From assembly GCF_000196235.1 (NCBI RefSeq), contig NC_008541.1, positions 3,658,001 through 3,722,000 of the forward strand: 64,000 nucleotides of DNA, read 5' to 3'. Position numbers and translations under genes: made by a program. Below the pieces are notes generated by a model. It was given only the letters and a program-made list of their open reading frames with translations, was not told where the DNA came from and did not search any database. Positions 8,003 to 16,872 of the stretch are shown piece after piece. The stretch is from Arthrobacter sp. FB24. GTDB lineage: Bacteria; Actinomycetota; Actinomycetes; Actinomycetales; Micrococcaceae. How positions within the stretch are numbered: position 1 is the first letter of the stretch; every line of letters begins with the position of its first letter.

Positions 8003-8578
8003 ATGACGCCTCCCGGCCCGCACGATTGGGACGCCGCTCTCGATCATGCGTTCGCGGCCGGGCAGGAAGCGGCCCTTGCCGAGGCCTACCGGCGGCTGAG
8101 CCCGCTCGTCTACACGCTGGCGCTGCGGTCGCTGGGGGAACGCGCAGCGGCCGACGACGTCACGCAGGAAGTCTTCATCCGCGCCTGGAAGTCACGCCTC
8201 AGCTACCGGCCCGAGGCCGCGCGGCTTCCTGCCTGGCTGGTGGGGATCACGCGTAATGCCATCTCCGATGCGCTGTCCGCCCGGATGCGCCGGCAGGAGC
8301 TGGAACATGCTGCGGGGCAGTTCGTCGGCGATGAGCGCGGCGCCGGACCGGTGGCTGCTGACGTGGAAGCCGTGGCCGACCGCATAACCTTGGAGGAAGA
8401 GCTGGAGCGGTTGGGCGATCCACAGAAGGCGATCATGAAGCTGGCGTTCTACGAGGACCTCACGCACGATCAGATTTCGTCGCGCCTGCAGCTGCCACTC
8501 GGCACCGTCAAGAGCCACATCCGTCGCAGCCTTTCGCGGATGCGCACCCGCCTGGAGGTGGGCCATGAAGCATCTTGA
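8003..8578 (+). CDS. ECF-family RNA polymerase sigma factor
   Basis: A 191-residue extracytoplasmic-function sigma factor. Region 2 is AEAYRRLSPLVYTLALRSLG then ADDVTQEVFIRAWKS (the DxTQExF core-binding motif); region 4 is LTHDQISSRLQLPLGTVKSH, a helix-turn-helix for the -35 element. AAGGAG sits six bases before the ATG at 8003. It overlaps its anti-sigma factor by 14 bases, so the two are translationally coupled. The SigK/SigL-RskA class is suggested by the partner. Confidence 0.93.
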   Translation: MTPPGPHDWDAALDHAFAAGQEAALAEAYRRLSPLVYTLALRSLGERAAADDVTQEVFIRAWKSRLSYRPEAARLPAWLVGITRNAISDALSARMRRQELEHAAGQFVGDERGAGPVAADVEAVADRITLEEELERLGDPQKAIMKLAFYEDLTHDQISSRLQLPLGTVKSHIRRSLSRMRTRLEVGHEAS

Positions 8579-9545
8579 CGATGAGCAGCTGAGCCTGATG
8601 GCCCTCGGTGAACCCGCCCTCACGCCGGCCGAGGCTGACCACCTGGCGTTCTGCCGTGAATGCGCGGGCACTCTGGCGGCCCTGGAACGCACCGTCCGCG
8701 CCGCCACCGTGGATCCCGCGGAAGTGGAACTGGCCACGCCCGGACCGCACACCTGGGCAGCCATCCATCAGGCATTGGGCCTCTCCCCCGAGCAGGCGCA
8801 GGACCCGTTAAGCAGGCCGGCCCCCGCCGGAGGCACGACGGGGAGCACGACGGCGGCGGAAGGCACGACGACGGAACGGACGACGACGGCGGGAAGGACG
8901 ACGGCGGGCGCCGGCTCGACGGCGACAGTCGCCACCGTGCCTGCCACCGCGGAACAGGTCAGAGCGGAGCAGGCGGCCTCGGAGCCTGTCGCCGCGCCGA
9001 CGCCTCTCCGGCGGCGCGCCGGGGGCGCGAGGCCGGGTTCGGCAAGGCGGAACGGATCCCCCGGAACAGCTTCGGGTGCCCGGCGGTGGGTGGCCATGGC
9101 CGCGGCCGCAGGGATCGTGGTGGGCGCTGCCGCAGTGTGGGCCGGCTACAACGTCCTTGGACAAGGGCCGGAAGCAGTGCCTTCACCTACGCCGACGGCC
9201 CCGCAGGCAGTGGTCATTGCCCAGGCTCCCCTGCAGCCCCTCAAGTCCTACACCGCCAGCGGCAAGGCCCTGGTGGAGGAGCTTCCCGACGGCACACGCC
9301 AGCTGGTGGTGCAGCTCTCGGAGGGGCAAATCAGCGGTTACCGTGAGGTGTGGGTGATCTCGCCGGACCTCTCCAAGCTGGTCAGCCTTGGCGTGCTGGA
9401 CGGCGAGCCCGGCGTCTTCGCCATCCCCGCCGGCCTCGACCTTGCCCAGTACCCCATCGTTGATGTGTCCAACGAGCCGTTCGACGGCAACCCCGCGCAT
9501 TCATCGGACAGCATTGCGCGGGGTGAATTGGCCGCGGAAAGCTGA
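8565..9545 (+). CDS. Membrane anti-sigma factor (zinc-binding head, RskA domain)
   Basis: A 326-residue partner of the overlapping sigma factor. Residues 1-50 form an anti-sigma head with His-x3-Cys-x2-Cys (HLAFCRECAG). Next comes a low-complexity linker rich in Thr, Gly and Ala (about 85-170, with repeated TTAG/TTTER steps), then one transmembrane helix (VAMAAAAGIVVGAAAVWAGY, about 176-195), and an extracytoplasmic RskA-type domain that would sense the signal. Regulated proteolysis of such proteins releases the sigma factor. The signal is unknown. The linker is unusually long and repetitive. Confidence 0.9.
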   Translation: MKHLDDEQLSLMALGEPALTPAEADHLAFCRECAGTLAALERTVRAATVDPAEVELATPGPHTWAAIHQALGLSPEQAQDPLSRPAPAGGTTGSTTAAEGTTTERTTTAGRTTAGAGSTATVATVPATAEQVRAEQAASEPVAAPTPLRRRAGGARPGSARRNGSPGTASGARRWVAMAAAAGIVVGAAAVWAGYNVLGQGPEAVPSPTPTAPQAVVIAQAPLQPLKSYTASGKALVEELPDGTRQLVVQLSEGQISGYREVWVISPDLSKLVSLGVLDGEPGVFAIPAGLDLAQYPIVDVSNEPFDGNPAHSSDSIARGELAAES

Positions 9546-9686
9546 GCAGCCACGCCGCCGAGTATTTACCTCTGCGGCCCGTTTACCTTCGTGAAGCCGG
9601 CCCGGACCTTTGGCAGGCCGATTTCCAGTAACGGCTTCCGGCTCAAGGGGCAGGTTCGGGGGACGGGTTCAGCGCCGGGGGGCTGC

Positions 9687-12170
9687 CTACCGGCGGGAGC
9701 GTCGCCTGGCAAGGACCAGGACAACACCGCCGAGCAGCAGCACGCCTGCCCCGACACCGGCCGCAGTGAGCAGGCCGTCGGCGCCGGTGGCCGGCAACTG
9801 CCCTGAGATGGCTGCCGGGGTTATGCCGGCGGGAACAACCACCGGTGCCGGGTCAACCACGAAGGTGAGGTTCACCGGCGCGGAAGCCACGCCGTCGACC
9901 GATTGGCTGACTGTCACGTTGTGGGTGCCGGTCGCGAGCCCCGCCGGCAACGGCGCGCTCCAGGTCCCGTCCGAGGCGGCCTGCACCGGGACGCCATCCA
10001 CCGTGACGGTCACTGCCGCGCCCTTCAGCGCTGACCCGGTGATGTTCCGGGGAACGGCGTCGTGGGCGAAGTGCTGACCGTCGCGGATGCTGGCAATCAC
10101 AGGCGATGGCGGCATCACCGTGAACGTCCGGCTCGCCGCCGGGCTCGCGGCGACGCCCCGGGCGGTCTGCACCGCGTTGACGGTGAAGGATCCGTACCTC
10201 GCCTCGCCTGTCACCGGCACTGCCCATTTGCCGTCCAGCCCCACCACGGCCTGCCCGGCGGCGTCGCCGGAAAGTTCCACCGTGGCACCGGGCGTTCCGG
10301 TGCCCTCAATGCGTTCCAGGGCCGTGAGCGCGGCACCCGCGGCCGGGCTGGCAATGGCAGGGGCCGGGAGCTCCGAAGGCAGCACTGTGACGTCGAAGCT
10401 GCTGGCTCCGGAGTGGCTGAAGCCGTTCACCGTTTCGGCGGTAAACCGCAGCCGGCCGGCCGGTGAGGGGGCTGTGAACTGCCATTGCCCGGCGGCGTCC
10501 ACGGGCACCTCCACAGGTTCCTGCCCGGGCACGGTGATGCGGACCTTCGAACCCGCGGCGACGGCGGAGGCGGGGGCCGCGGGGACCTTCCCGGTGATGG
10601 CCTGGCCGAGTGCCACTCCGCCGCCGTCGGCCGGCTCCGTGAGCAGGGGTTTGTTCAGGAACAGCTGAAGCTGCACGCCGGGAAGCCGGGTCATGGCATC
10701 CTCCAGCGTGGTGGCAACGGCAAAGTTGTTGATCGGCTGGCCGGGAACGACCTGGTCCCCCGCGGAGTGGGTGCCGACGGCGAAATTACCGCTGATCCAA
10801 GGTCCGCCGGAGTCGCCGCCGCTGGACTGGACGGAGGTGGACAGGAAGCCGCGGAAGGCCCGGAGGTCGGACGGGTCGGCGGTGAAACCGCCCACGACGT
10901 AGATGCCCACTTCGTCCACGGTGCCGCAGGACCAGCGGGCGGTCCGGCCGGACCGGCAGACGGCTTGTCCGGGGGACGGCGATGCGGTTCCGATGATCTT
11001 CACGGCCGTGGATCCTGGATCCGTGGGCGCATCCCAGCGGGTGGTTGCGGGCTGGACGTCGAGGCCCGGCCGGATGTCCCCGATCACGGCGATGTCCGTG
11101 CCCACGTTTCCGGGGTTGGCCTCGTCGCCGGTGATCCACGAGTTGCCCGGGCCGCCGAACTGGCTGTAGCCCAGGGTGCCGAGCAGTCTGTTAGCGGGCG
11201 ATTCCGGACTCTCCACGTTGGCTGTTGTGAGGGTGCCGTCTTCGGTGCAGTGGCCGGCAGTCAGGACCAGCGGTTTCCCGTCCGGGCTGTACGCACCGTA
11301 ACCGGCGGAGCAGATGACGCCGTTGTTGAGGACATAGCCTTGCCCGCCGAAGAAGTCCTCCTCCGGGGCAAGGGGTGCGCCCTCCTCCAGGCGGACGTTC
11401 GAGTAGCGCGCCACGAATTCGGACGGTGAAGGCGAGGCCGCTGAGGGTCCGGGGTTGGCCGGGTTGGCCGGGGCGCCTTCGGCCTCCGGCTGGTTGGTGC
11501 CGCCGGTGCGGATCACAAAGCTGCCGTTGGCGTATGCCACAGCCTGAAGGCCTGCGGCGCCGACCTCGCGGACGTAGTCCTTGAACAGCTGGTCCGTGCT
11601 GGCCGCGACGCGTTCCGGTGCGGCCGGAGGCGCAGGCGCCGCGCTGGACGCCACAAGCACAAAATCCCCGGGTCCCGCGGCGTTGAGTTCAGCCATCCGG
11701 GTTTCGAGCTCCGGGCCGCTGCCCTCGACCACAATCCGGCCGTCTTTCAAGCTGATTCCCACGTAGCCGGGCAATCCGCGCAAGGAGGCGACGGCGTCGG
11801 CCGCGCGTTTGCCCTGGTCACCGGCGGCGTTGAACTGCTCCAGTGTCATGCCCAGGTCGCGGAGGATGGCCTCCGTCAGGCCGGCGTCGCTGATGGCGGG
11901 TGCGGAACCGCCCGCGGCGGGCGGTGCGGTCGCGGCGGTGGTAGCAGTCGCCGCGGACGCAGGTGCAGGCGCGGCGGTGGTCGGGGTGGCTGGGTGCGGG
12001 GTGGCTGCGGCCGGCGCCGACACGGAGGGGTCGGGAACCGGCGAACCGGACTCTGCGACGGCGGGAACAGCCAGGAAGGTGCCGCCGAACGCCAGGGCGG
12101 CACAAGCGGCCAGCCCCAGGGCGCGGTTGAACGGGTTCCGGCCGGAATGATGCGTCAAGGTGTCCCCCAT
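9687..12170 (-). CDS. LPxTG-anchored secreted trypsin-like serine protease
   Basis: An 827-residue exported protein. Signal peptide to about residue 39; Ala/Pro/Thr-rich segment 41-95; streptogrisin-like pro-region about 96-220; chymotrypsin-fold protease about 270-500 with catalytic His307 (LTAGHC), Asp359 (GTDIAV) and Ser454 (GGDSGGPW). Three Ig-like beta repeats follow (about 505-770). The C-terminus has LPATG at 792-796, a hydrophobic helix and RRRSRR, the signal for sortase attachment to peptidoglycan. Either the ATG at 12170 or the TTG three codons later (better spaced from GGGGG) could be the start. It follows the phosphatase gene by seven bases and is probably cotranscribed. Confidence 0.92.
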   Translation of the reverse strand: MGDTLTHHSGRNPFNRALGLAACAALAFGGTFLAVPAVAESGSPVPDPSVSAPAAATPHPATPTTAAPAPASAATATTAATAPPAAGGSAPAISDAGLTEAILRDLGMTLEQFNAAGDQGKRAADAVASLRGLPGYVGISLKDGRIVVEGSGPELETRMAELNAAGPGDFVLVASSAAPAPPAAPERVAASTDQLFKDYVREVGAAGLQAVAYANGSFVIRTGGTNQPEAEGAPANPANPGPSAASPSPSEFVARYSNVRLEEGAPLAPEEDFFGGQGYVLNNGVICSAGYGAYSPDGKPLVLTAGHCTEDGTLTTANVESPESPANRLLGTLGYSQFGGPGNSWITGDEANPGNVGTDIAVIGDIRPGLDVQPATTRWDAPTDPGSTAVKIIGTASPSPGQAVCRSGRTARWSCGTVDEVGIYVVGGFTADPSDLRAFRGFLSTSVQSSGGDSGGPWISGNFAVGTHSAGDQVVPGQPINNFAVATTLEDAMTRLPGVQLQLFLNKPLLTEPADGGGVALGQAITGKVPAAPASAVAAGSKVRITVPGQEPVEVPVDAAGQWQFTAPSPAGRLRFTAETVNGFSHSGASSFDVTVLPSELPAPAIASPAAGAALTALERIEGTGTPGATVELSGDAAGQAVVGLDGKWAVPVTGEARYGSFTVNAVQTARGVAASPAASRTFTVMPPSPVIASIRDGQHFAHDAVPRNITGSALKGAAVTVTVDGVPVQAASDGTWSAPLPAGLATGTHNVTVSQSVDGVASAPVNLTFVVDPAPVVVPAGITPAAISGQLPATGADGLLTAAGVGAGVLLLGGVVLVLARRRSRR

Positions 12171-12177
12171 TGTGTGT

Positions 12178-12891
12178 TTACGTCGTCACCCTTGCTGCCA
12201 GCCGCGAGCGGATGGCAGCAAGCTCGGCCACGGTGACCCCGTGCCGCAAGAGATAGTTCCGGGTATCAAGGCCGCGGACGAATTCCAGGACTCCGCCGCC
12301 GCGCTTCTCCAGGAGCGGCACCAGCACCTCCTCCGCCAGGTAGCGCTCGTGCTTGTGCGGCGGACCCACAAGCCGGTGCCGCTCATTGATGCCCCGCATG
12401 GCCGCCTGGTAACCGGACACAATCTCATGGTCACCGGCACCGGAAAGGTCCTGGAGCATCGCCGCCACCATTCCGCTGCGGTCACGGCCCGCCGAGCAGT
12501 GGACCACCACACCGGCGGGGGCCGCGGCAACCGCCTTGAAGACGGCCACGAGCTTTTCCGGAAATAGCCGGGCGTTGGCCGCGTAGCAGGCAGGATCATT
12601 GAGGTACGGGGAGCACAACTCTTTGAACTCCGGGTGGTCCGGATCCTCCGTGGGCGCATGCACCACGTCGAACGCCGCCAGCACCTCCGCGCCAACGGCG
12701 GGGTCCGTGTCCCTCAGTCCGTGTTCCGAGGGGTTCCGGAGGTCGATCACGGTGCGGACGCCGTCGTCGTACGCCTGTTTCCAGCCCGTCTCGGTGACCC
12801 ATTCCCGGCGCCCCATCCGGAACACGCTGCCGGAAATGCGCCATGCATTCACGGCTCCGTCCCAGTTCACGGGCTGTCCAGGCTGTTCCAT
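12178..12891 (-). CDS. Protein tyrosine/serine phosphatase
   Basis: A 237-residue phosphatase of the MptpB / DUF-type tyrosine-serine phosphatase family. The P-loop is VVVHCSAGRDRSGMVAAML (Cys-x5-Arg), with the conserved upstream segment GVRTVIDLRNPSEH. MptpB relatives dephosphorylate protein tyrosine and serine, some also phosphoinositides. First gene of a likely two-gene unit with the anchored protease; any functional link between them is not established. Confidence 0.9.
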   Translation of the reverse strand: MEQPGQPVNWDGAVNAWRISGSVFRMGRREWVTETGWKQAYDDGVRTVIDLRNPSEHGLRDTDPAVGAEVLAAFDVVHAPTEDPDHPEFKELCSPYLNDPACYAANARLFPEKLVAVFKAVAAAPAGVVVHCSAGRDRSGMVAAMLQDLSGAGDHEIVSGYQAAMRGINERHRLVGPPHKHERYLAEEVLVPLLEKRGGGVLEFVRGLDTRNYLLRHGVTVAELAAIRSRLAARVTT

Positions 12892-13086
12892 CCAGACAGC
12901 TAATCACAGACCCCCGGCATCCGGCACGGGTACCGGCCGGAAAATGGGGTGGCGCCCGGCGAATAAACGGGTATTCCGGCCTGTGTCCGGCGGGCGGGCG
13001 GCCGGGTACCGTTGGGCGTACTTGCGGCTTGGCCGCGGCCCGCGGCCCAAAAGCCCGGTGCACAGATCAGAACAAAGGGGAAACTG

Positions 13087-13983
13087 ATGAGTGACCGGAT
13101 ATTACGACGGCGGCACGCGGCGTACGCTGCCGGCCTGGCAACGCTGGCCCTGGCCCTGGGAACCGCGGCAGGGCCCGCGGGAGCGGTGCCTGCGGGGGGA
13201 CTTGATTACATCGCGGTAGGTGACTCCTACACCGCGGGAACCGGTGCGGGTGCGGCCGTCAGACCACCCGAAGCGACGTGCTGGCAGAGCAGCCCGGGGT
13301 ATGTTGCCGACGTCGACAAAACAGGCCGAGTGTCCCTGGTGGTCAATGCCGCCTGCCACGGGGCACTCCTTTTTTCGGGCGATGACCCGCTCCAGAAACA
13401 AATCAGCGTCACCACCCAGCTCACGGGCCTCGTCGGCGCAGGGAAACTGAATCCCTCCACCGGAATAGTCACCATCACCGCCGGAGCCAACGACGCCGGG
13501 GTGAGTCAGGTGCTGGGTGCCTGCGCGGCCTACGGCGTTGAAGTGTGCGCCGGTGCTGTGGCGTCTTCCGAAAGCGGGATGGGTCAGGTGGGTGAGGCGC
13601 TCGCTTACATCTACGGGCAGATTCACACGGCGGCTCCGTCCGCGAAGATCGCTGTCCTGGGGTATCCGCGGCTGTTCGAGCCGGCTGACGGGAATCCGTA
13701 CTTCTCCGTGGACGAACAGCGGCTGATCAACCAGGCCACGGACAAGCTCAATGCCGCCATCGCCACGGCAGTCTCCAGTGCCAATGCTTACGGGGCGAAC
13801 GCGCAGTTCGTCGACGTCACAGCGAGGTTTGCCGGGCATGCCGTGAACTCCGCCGATCCGTGGATCGCGTACGACGGCGGGAATCCTCTGGCGGATTCCA
13901 ACTTCCACCCCACTCCCACCGGGCACCGCGCCTATGCCACGGCCGTGATGAGCGACGTCAAGCCGGGCACCTTGGCGAGGTAG
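13087..13983 (+). CDS. Secreted SGNH/GDSL hydrolase
   Basis: A 298-residue exported esterase/lipase. Signal peptide about 1-33. Block I is AVGDSYTAGTGAG (nucleophile Ser47), block III is TAGANDAG (oxyanion Asn), and block V is SNFHPTPTGHRAYA with the catalytic Asp/His region (Asn replaces the usual Asp before x-x-His). It resembles secreted actinobacterial lipases such as the Streptomyces rimosus enzyme with its disulfides (Cys in ATCWQ and NAACHG). AAGGGG lies six bases before the chosen ATG. Divergent from the phosphatase-protease unit. Confidence 0.9.
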   Translation: MSDRILRRRHAAYAAGLATLALALGTAAGPAGAVPAGGLDYIAVGDSYTAGTGAGAAVRPPEATCWQSSPGYVADVDKTGRVSLVVNAACHGALLFSGDDPLQKQISVTTQLTGLVGAGKLNPSTGIVTITAGANDAGVSQVLGACAAYGVEVCAGAVASSESGMGQVGEALAYIYGQIHTAAPSAKIAVLGYPRLFEPADGNPYFSVDEQRLINQATDKLNAAIATAVSSANAYGANAQFVDVTARFAGHAVNSADPWIAYDGGNPLADSNFHPTPTGHRAYATAVMSDVKPGTLAR

Positions 13984-14039
13984 GGCCGGACCACGCCGGA
14001 CCGCGCGGGCCAGGGCTCCCCGCCCCGGGGGCGCCGGCC

Positions 14040-14648
14040 CTAGCGTTGCTTGGCCAGCCTGAACTCCAGGCCGGCACGGACCATGGGCCACTCATGTTCG
14101 AGGATCGAGAACACCACAGTGTCCCGGAGCTGCCCGTCAGCCGTCCGGGTGTGGCTGCGCAGTACGCCGTCCTGCTTCGCTCCCAGCCGCGCGATCGCCT
14201 CCCGGGACTGGTGGTTGAGCCAGTGCGTCCGGAACTCGACGGCCGGGCACCCCAGCGTTTCAAAGGCATGCCGGAGCAGGAGCAGCTTGGAGTCCGCGTT
14301 CGTCCCCGTGCCGTGCGAAGAAGCCGCATTCCACGTGGAACCGATCTCCACGCGGGGAGTGGCGGCGTCGATATTCATGTACGTGGTCATCCCGATCACC
14401 CGGCCGGGACCACCGGCGGCGGGATCAAGGAGTCGCGTGGTGAACGGGAGCATGGAGCCGGCTTCCTGGAGCCGGAGGCGGCGGTCGATCTCCGCGGCCA
14501 TGCCCTCCGGTCCGGGCACGGTTGTGTACCAGAGCTTCCAGAGTTCACCGTCGCGGGCAGCCTCCACCAGGCCGTCGTGGTGCGCGTGGCTCAGCGGTTC
14601 GAGAACGACGTGTTGACCGGTCAGCGTGATGGGATCGATGGAAGTCAC
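14040..14648 (-). CDS. GNAT-family N-acetyltransferase
   Basis: A 202-residue acetyltransferase of the RimJ/RimL-like (Acetyltransf_3) branch: LTGQHVVLEPLSHAHHDGL at the start, VEIGSTWNAASSHGTGTN in the core and VEFRTHWLNHQSREAIARLG as the acetyl-CoA-binding segment. Substrate not predictable; relatives acetylate N-terminal residues of ribosomal or other proteins, or small amines. GTG start with TAGGAT six bases upstream, so a leaderless message is likely. Confidence 0.88.
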   Translation of the reverse strand: MTSIDPITLTGQHVVLEPLSHAHHDGLVEAARDGELWKLWYTTVPGPEGMAAEIDRRLRLQEAGSMLPFTTRLLDPAAGGPGRVIGMTTYMNIDAATPRVEIGSTWNAASSHGTGTNADSKLLLLRHAFETLGCPAVEFRTHWLNHQSREAIARLGAKQDGVLRSHTRTADGQLRDTVVFSILEHEWPMVRAGLEFRLAKQR

Positions 14649-14654
14649 CGGACC

Positions 14655-14677
14655 ATCCTAGGGGCAGCGGCTAGGCT
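14655..14677. promoter_or_regulatory. Divergent leaderless -10 elements, GNAT and SRPBCC genes
   Basis: In a 35-base gap, TAGGAT (minus strand, 14655-14660) ends exactly six bases before the GNAT GTG, and TAGGCT (14672-14677) ends exactly six bases before the SRPBCC ATG. Neither gene has a Shine-Dalgarno. The two promoters must overlap. Confidence 0.65.
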
Positions 14678-14683
14678 GTTGGG

Positions 14684-15124
14684 ATGATCACAGTAGCGGG
14701 AACCGTCAGCTCTCCCCTCGGGGCAGAGGAAGCCTTCAACTACCTGTCGGCCTTCGAGCACACCGCGGAGTGGGATCCGGGCACCCCCGTGGTGAAGAAG
14801 CTCTCCGAGGGCCCCGTCGCCGTGGGCCACCGGTACCACGCCGAAGCGGAATTCCGTGGCAAGCGGCAGACCCTCATCTACGAGGTGGTGGAGCTGACCG
14901 GCAACCACATCAAGCTCCGGGGCGAAAACAAAACGGTCATATCCGAGGACTCGATCGACGTCTCCCCGGACGGGACCGGCTGCACGGTGCAATACACGGC
15001 CGAATTCCAGCTCAAGGGCGCGCTCAGGCTCATTGAACCGTTCATGAAGCCGGCGTTCATGTCACTCCGGGACCCCGCAATGAACGGCCTGAAGTCCGCC
15101 CTCGACGCGCGGGCCGGGCGCTAG
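14684..15124 (+). CDS. SRPBCC (START-like) family protein
   Basis: A 146-residue START/Bet v 1-fold protein: VSSPLGAEEAFNYLSAFEHTAEWDPGTP is the typical first strand and helix pair, HRYHAEAEFRGKRQTLIYEV the sheet, and a long C-terminal helix ends MNGLKSALDAR. Such proteins bind hydrophobic ligands; function here is unknown. A second protein of the same fold is encoded at 18916-19389. Confidence 0.85.
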   Translation: MITVAGTVSSPLGAEEAFNYLSAFEHTAEWDPGTPVVKKLSEGPVAVGHRYHAEAEFRGKRQTLIYEVVELTGNHIKLRGENKTVISEDSIDVSPDGTGCTVQYTAEFQLKGALRLIEPFMKPAFMSLRDPAMNGLKSALDARAGR

Positions 15125-15163
15125 GCCCGGACCCCTAAGGCCGCGGGCCCTTCGCCGCAGGCC

Positions 15164-16036
15164 CTAAGCCGGCCAGTCGAAGAATCCCTTGCCGGTCTTC
15201 CGGCCCAGTTCGCCGCGGGCCACCTTGTCGCGGAGGATCTGCGGCGGAGCGAAGCGCTCCCCCAGGGTGGACTGCAGGTACTCCGCGATGCCCAGCCGGA
15301 CGTCCAGGCCCACAATGTCCGTGGTCCGCAGCGGGCCGGTGGGGTGCTTGTAGCCCAGCACCATGGCGTTGTCGATGTCCTCGGCGGACGCGACGCCTTC
15401 CTCCACCATGCGCATGGCTTCCAGGGCAATGGCCACGCCAAGGCGCGACGAGGCAAAGCCGGGAGCGTCATTGACGACGACGGCGGTCTTGCCGAGCGCC
15501 TCCACCCACCTTTTCGCCGCAGCGGCCAGGTCCGGGGACGTCTGCTCGCCGAGCACCACCTCGATGAGCGTGGACGCGGGTACCGGGTTGAAGAAGTGCA
15601 GGCCCAGGAAGTTCCCCGGGCGCTTGAGTTCGCGGGCCAGTCCGTTCACGGACAGGGACGACGTGTTGGAGGCGAGGTAGGCGTCGTCGGATAGTCGCGC
15701 CTCGATTTCCCGGAGGGAGGCGACCTTCAGCTCCCAGTCCTCCGGAACGGCCTCAACCACCAGCTCGCGGTCCTTGAAGTCGTCATAGTCCACCGTCACT
15801 GAGAGCCGCGACACCATTTCGTCCAGGTTGCCGTCCGTGGCGCCGCGCTCGATGCTCTTGGCGGCCGCGGACTCCACCCGTTCCCGTGCGGCTTCGGCCG
15901 AGGCCTCGTCCCGCTCCACCACCAGGACGTTGGCACCGTTGATCAGGAAGGCGTGGGCGATGCCCGCCCCCATCCGGCCGCCGCCGAGGACGCCCACCGT
16001 GGCGGGAAGGCCCGCCGGAAGTACGGAATTGCTCAT
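15164..16036 (-). CDS. paaH: 3-hydroxyacyl-CoA dehydrogenase (PaaH type)
   Basis: A 290-residue NAD-dependent dehydrogenase. The Rossmann motif GVLGGGRMGAGIAHAF is at about 15-30; NTSSLSVNGLA and GLHFFNPVPASTLIEVV supply the catalytic Ser/His region, and KTGKGFFDW is the C-terminal signature. In phenylacetate degradation PaaH oxidises 3-hydroxyadipyl-CoA to 3-oxoadipyl-CoA; a general fatty-acid role is an alternative. Last gene of a three-gene operon, starting two bases after the enoyl-CoA hydratase stop. Confidence 0.88.
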   Translation of the reverse strand: MSNSVLPAGLPATVGVLGGGRMGAGIAHAFLINGANVLVVERDEASAEAARERVESAAAKSIERGATDGNLDEMVSRLSVTVDYDDFKDRELVVEAVPEDWELKVASLREIEARLSDDAYLASNTSSLSVNGLARELKRPGNFLGLHFFNPVPASTLIEVVLGEQTSPDLAAAAKRWVEALGKTAVVVNDAPGFASSRLGVAIALEAMRMVEEGVASAEDIDNAMVLGYKHPTGPLRTTDIVGLDVRLGIAEYLQSTLGERFAPPQILRDKVARGELGRKTGKGFFDWPA

Positions 16037-16038
16037 GG

Positions 16039-16872
16039 TTACTTCGTCCCGTCTTGCTGGTCTGAATTCTTGGCGGTTTTCTTATCTGTCTTCTTGACTG
16101 TTTTCTTATCCAGGAAGGCCTGCATCCGGTCGAACTTCGCCTGGGATTCGAAAAGGATCCCCTGTGCCAGCTGGTCGATCAGCGGGTGTGCCTCGGCGGG
16201 GGCATGGAACACGGACTTGGTGATCCGCACGGCCAGCGGATCCTGCCGCGCAATGCGGTCCGCCAGGCTATGCGCGCCGTCCATGAGGACGGGGGCTTCG
16301 TGGATCTCGGTGATGAGGTTGACGGCGAGGGCCTGTTCGGCCCGCAGCACCAGGCCGGCCAGCAGGATCTGCTTGGCAACGGGTTCGCCCACAAGTTCCT
16401 TCAGCCGCCAGCTGGCACCGGCCGCGGCGAGGATGCCCAGGCCGGTTTCGGGGTTGCCGATGCGGACGCTGGGCGTTCCGATCCTGAAGTCCGCGGCGTA
16501 CGCCAGCTCCGCGCCGCCGCCCAGGCAGTAGCCGTCCAGCGCCGCAATCACGGGCATGGGCAGCTTCGCGATCCGGACGAAGATCGTGGAGTTGATGCCC
16601 TGCAGGGCATCGTCCCGGCGACGTTCACGCAGCTGGGCGATGTCCGCGCCCGAGGCGAAGACGCCGTCCGGGCCCGCAATGATGAGCACCTTGGGGTTCT
16701 GTTCCAGCGCGGCGCAGACGATGTGGAGCTCGTCCACCATCTGCTGGTCGATGGCGTTCCGGACCTCGGGGCGGTTGAGGAGCACCACCACGCGGTCCTC
16801 CCGCTCCTCGACCAGGAGGGTTTTGAAGTCCAGCGTGCTCAAGTGTCCGTTCGCGCTTCCCGGGGCCGGCAT
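16039..16872 (-). CDS. Enoyl-CoA hydratase/isomerase
   Basis: A 277-residue crotonase-family enzyme. GPDGVFASGADIAQLRER holds the CoA-binding oxyanion loop; AALDGYCLGGGAELAYAADF is the second oxyanion segment; NPETGLGILAAAGASWRL is family-typical. It hydrates or isomerises an enoyl-CoA, probably in the PaaF/PaaG steps. The tail is Lys-rich (KKTVKKTDKKTAKN). Its ATG shares a base with the thiolase stop (TAATG), fixing the start at 16872. The first 12 codons overlap a sequence also found at 20632-20648, so the N-terminus carries a dispersed repeat. Confidence 0.88.
   Translation of the reverse strand: MPAPGSANGHLSTLDFKTLLVEEREDRVVVLLNRPEVRNAIDQQMVDELHIVCAALEQNPKVLIIAGPDGVFASGADIAQLRERRRDDALQGINSTIFVRIAKLPMPVIAALDGYCLGGGAELAYAADFRIGTPSVRIGNPETGLGILAAAGASWRLKELVGEPVAKQILLAGLVLRAEQALAVNLITEIHEAPVLMDGAHSLADRIARQDPLAVRITKSVFHAPAEAHPLIDQLAQGILFESQAKFDRMQAFLDKKTVKKTDKKTAKNSDQQDGTK

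Noticed and set aside
14655..14677. Shine-Dalgarno-driven start for the GNAT and SRPBCC genes
   Set aside because: No purine-rich site at a useful distance; the -10 geometry explains both starts better.
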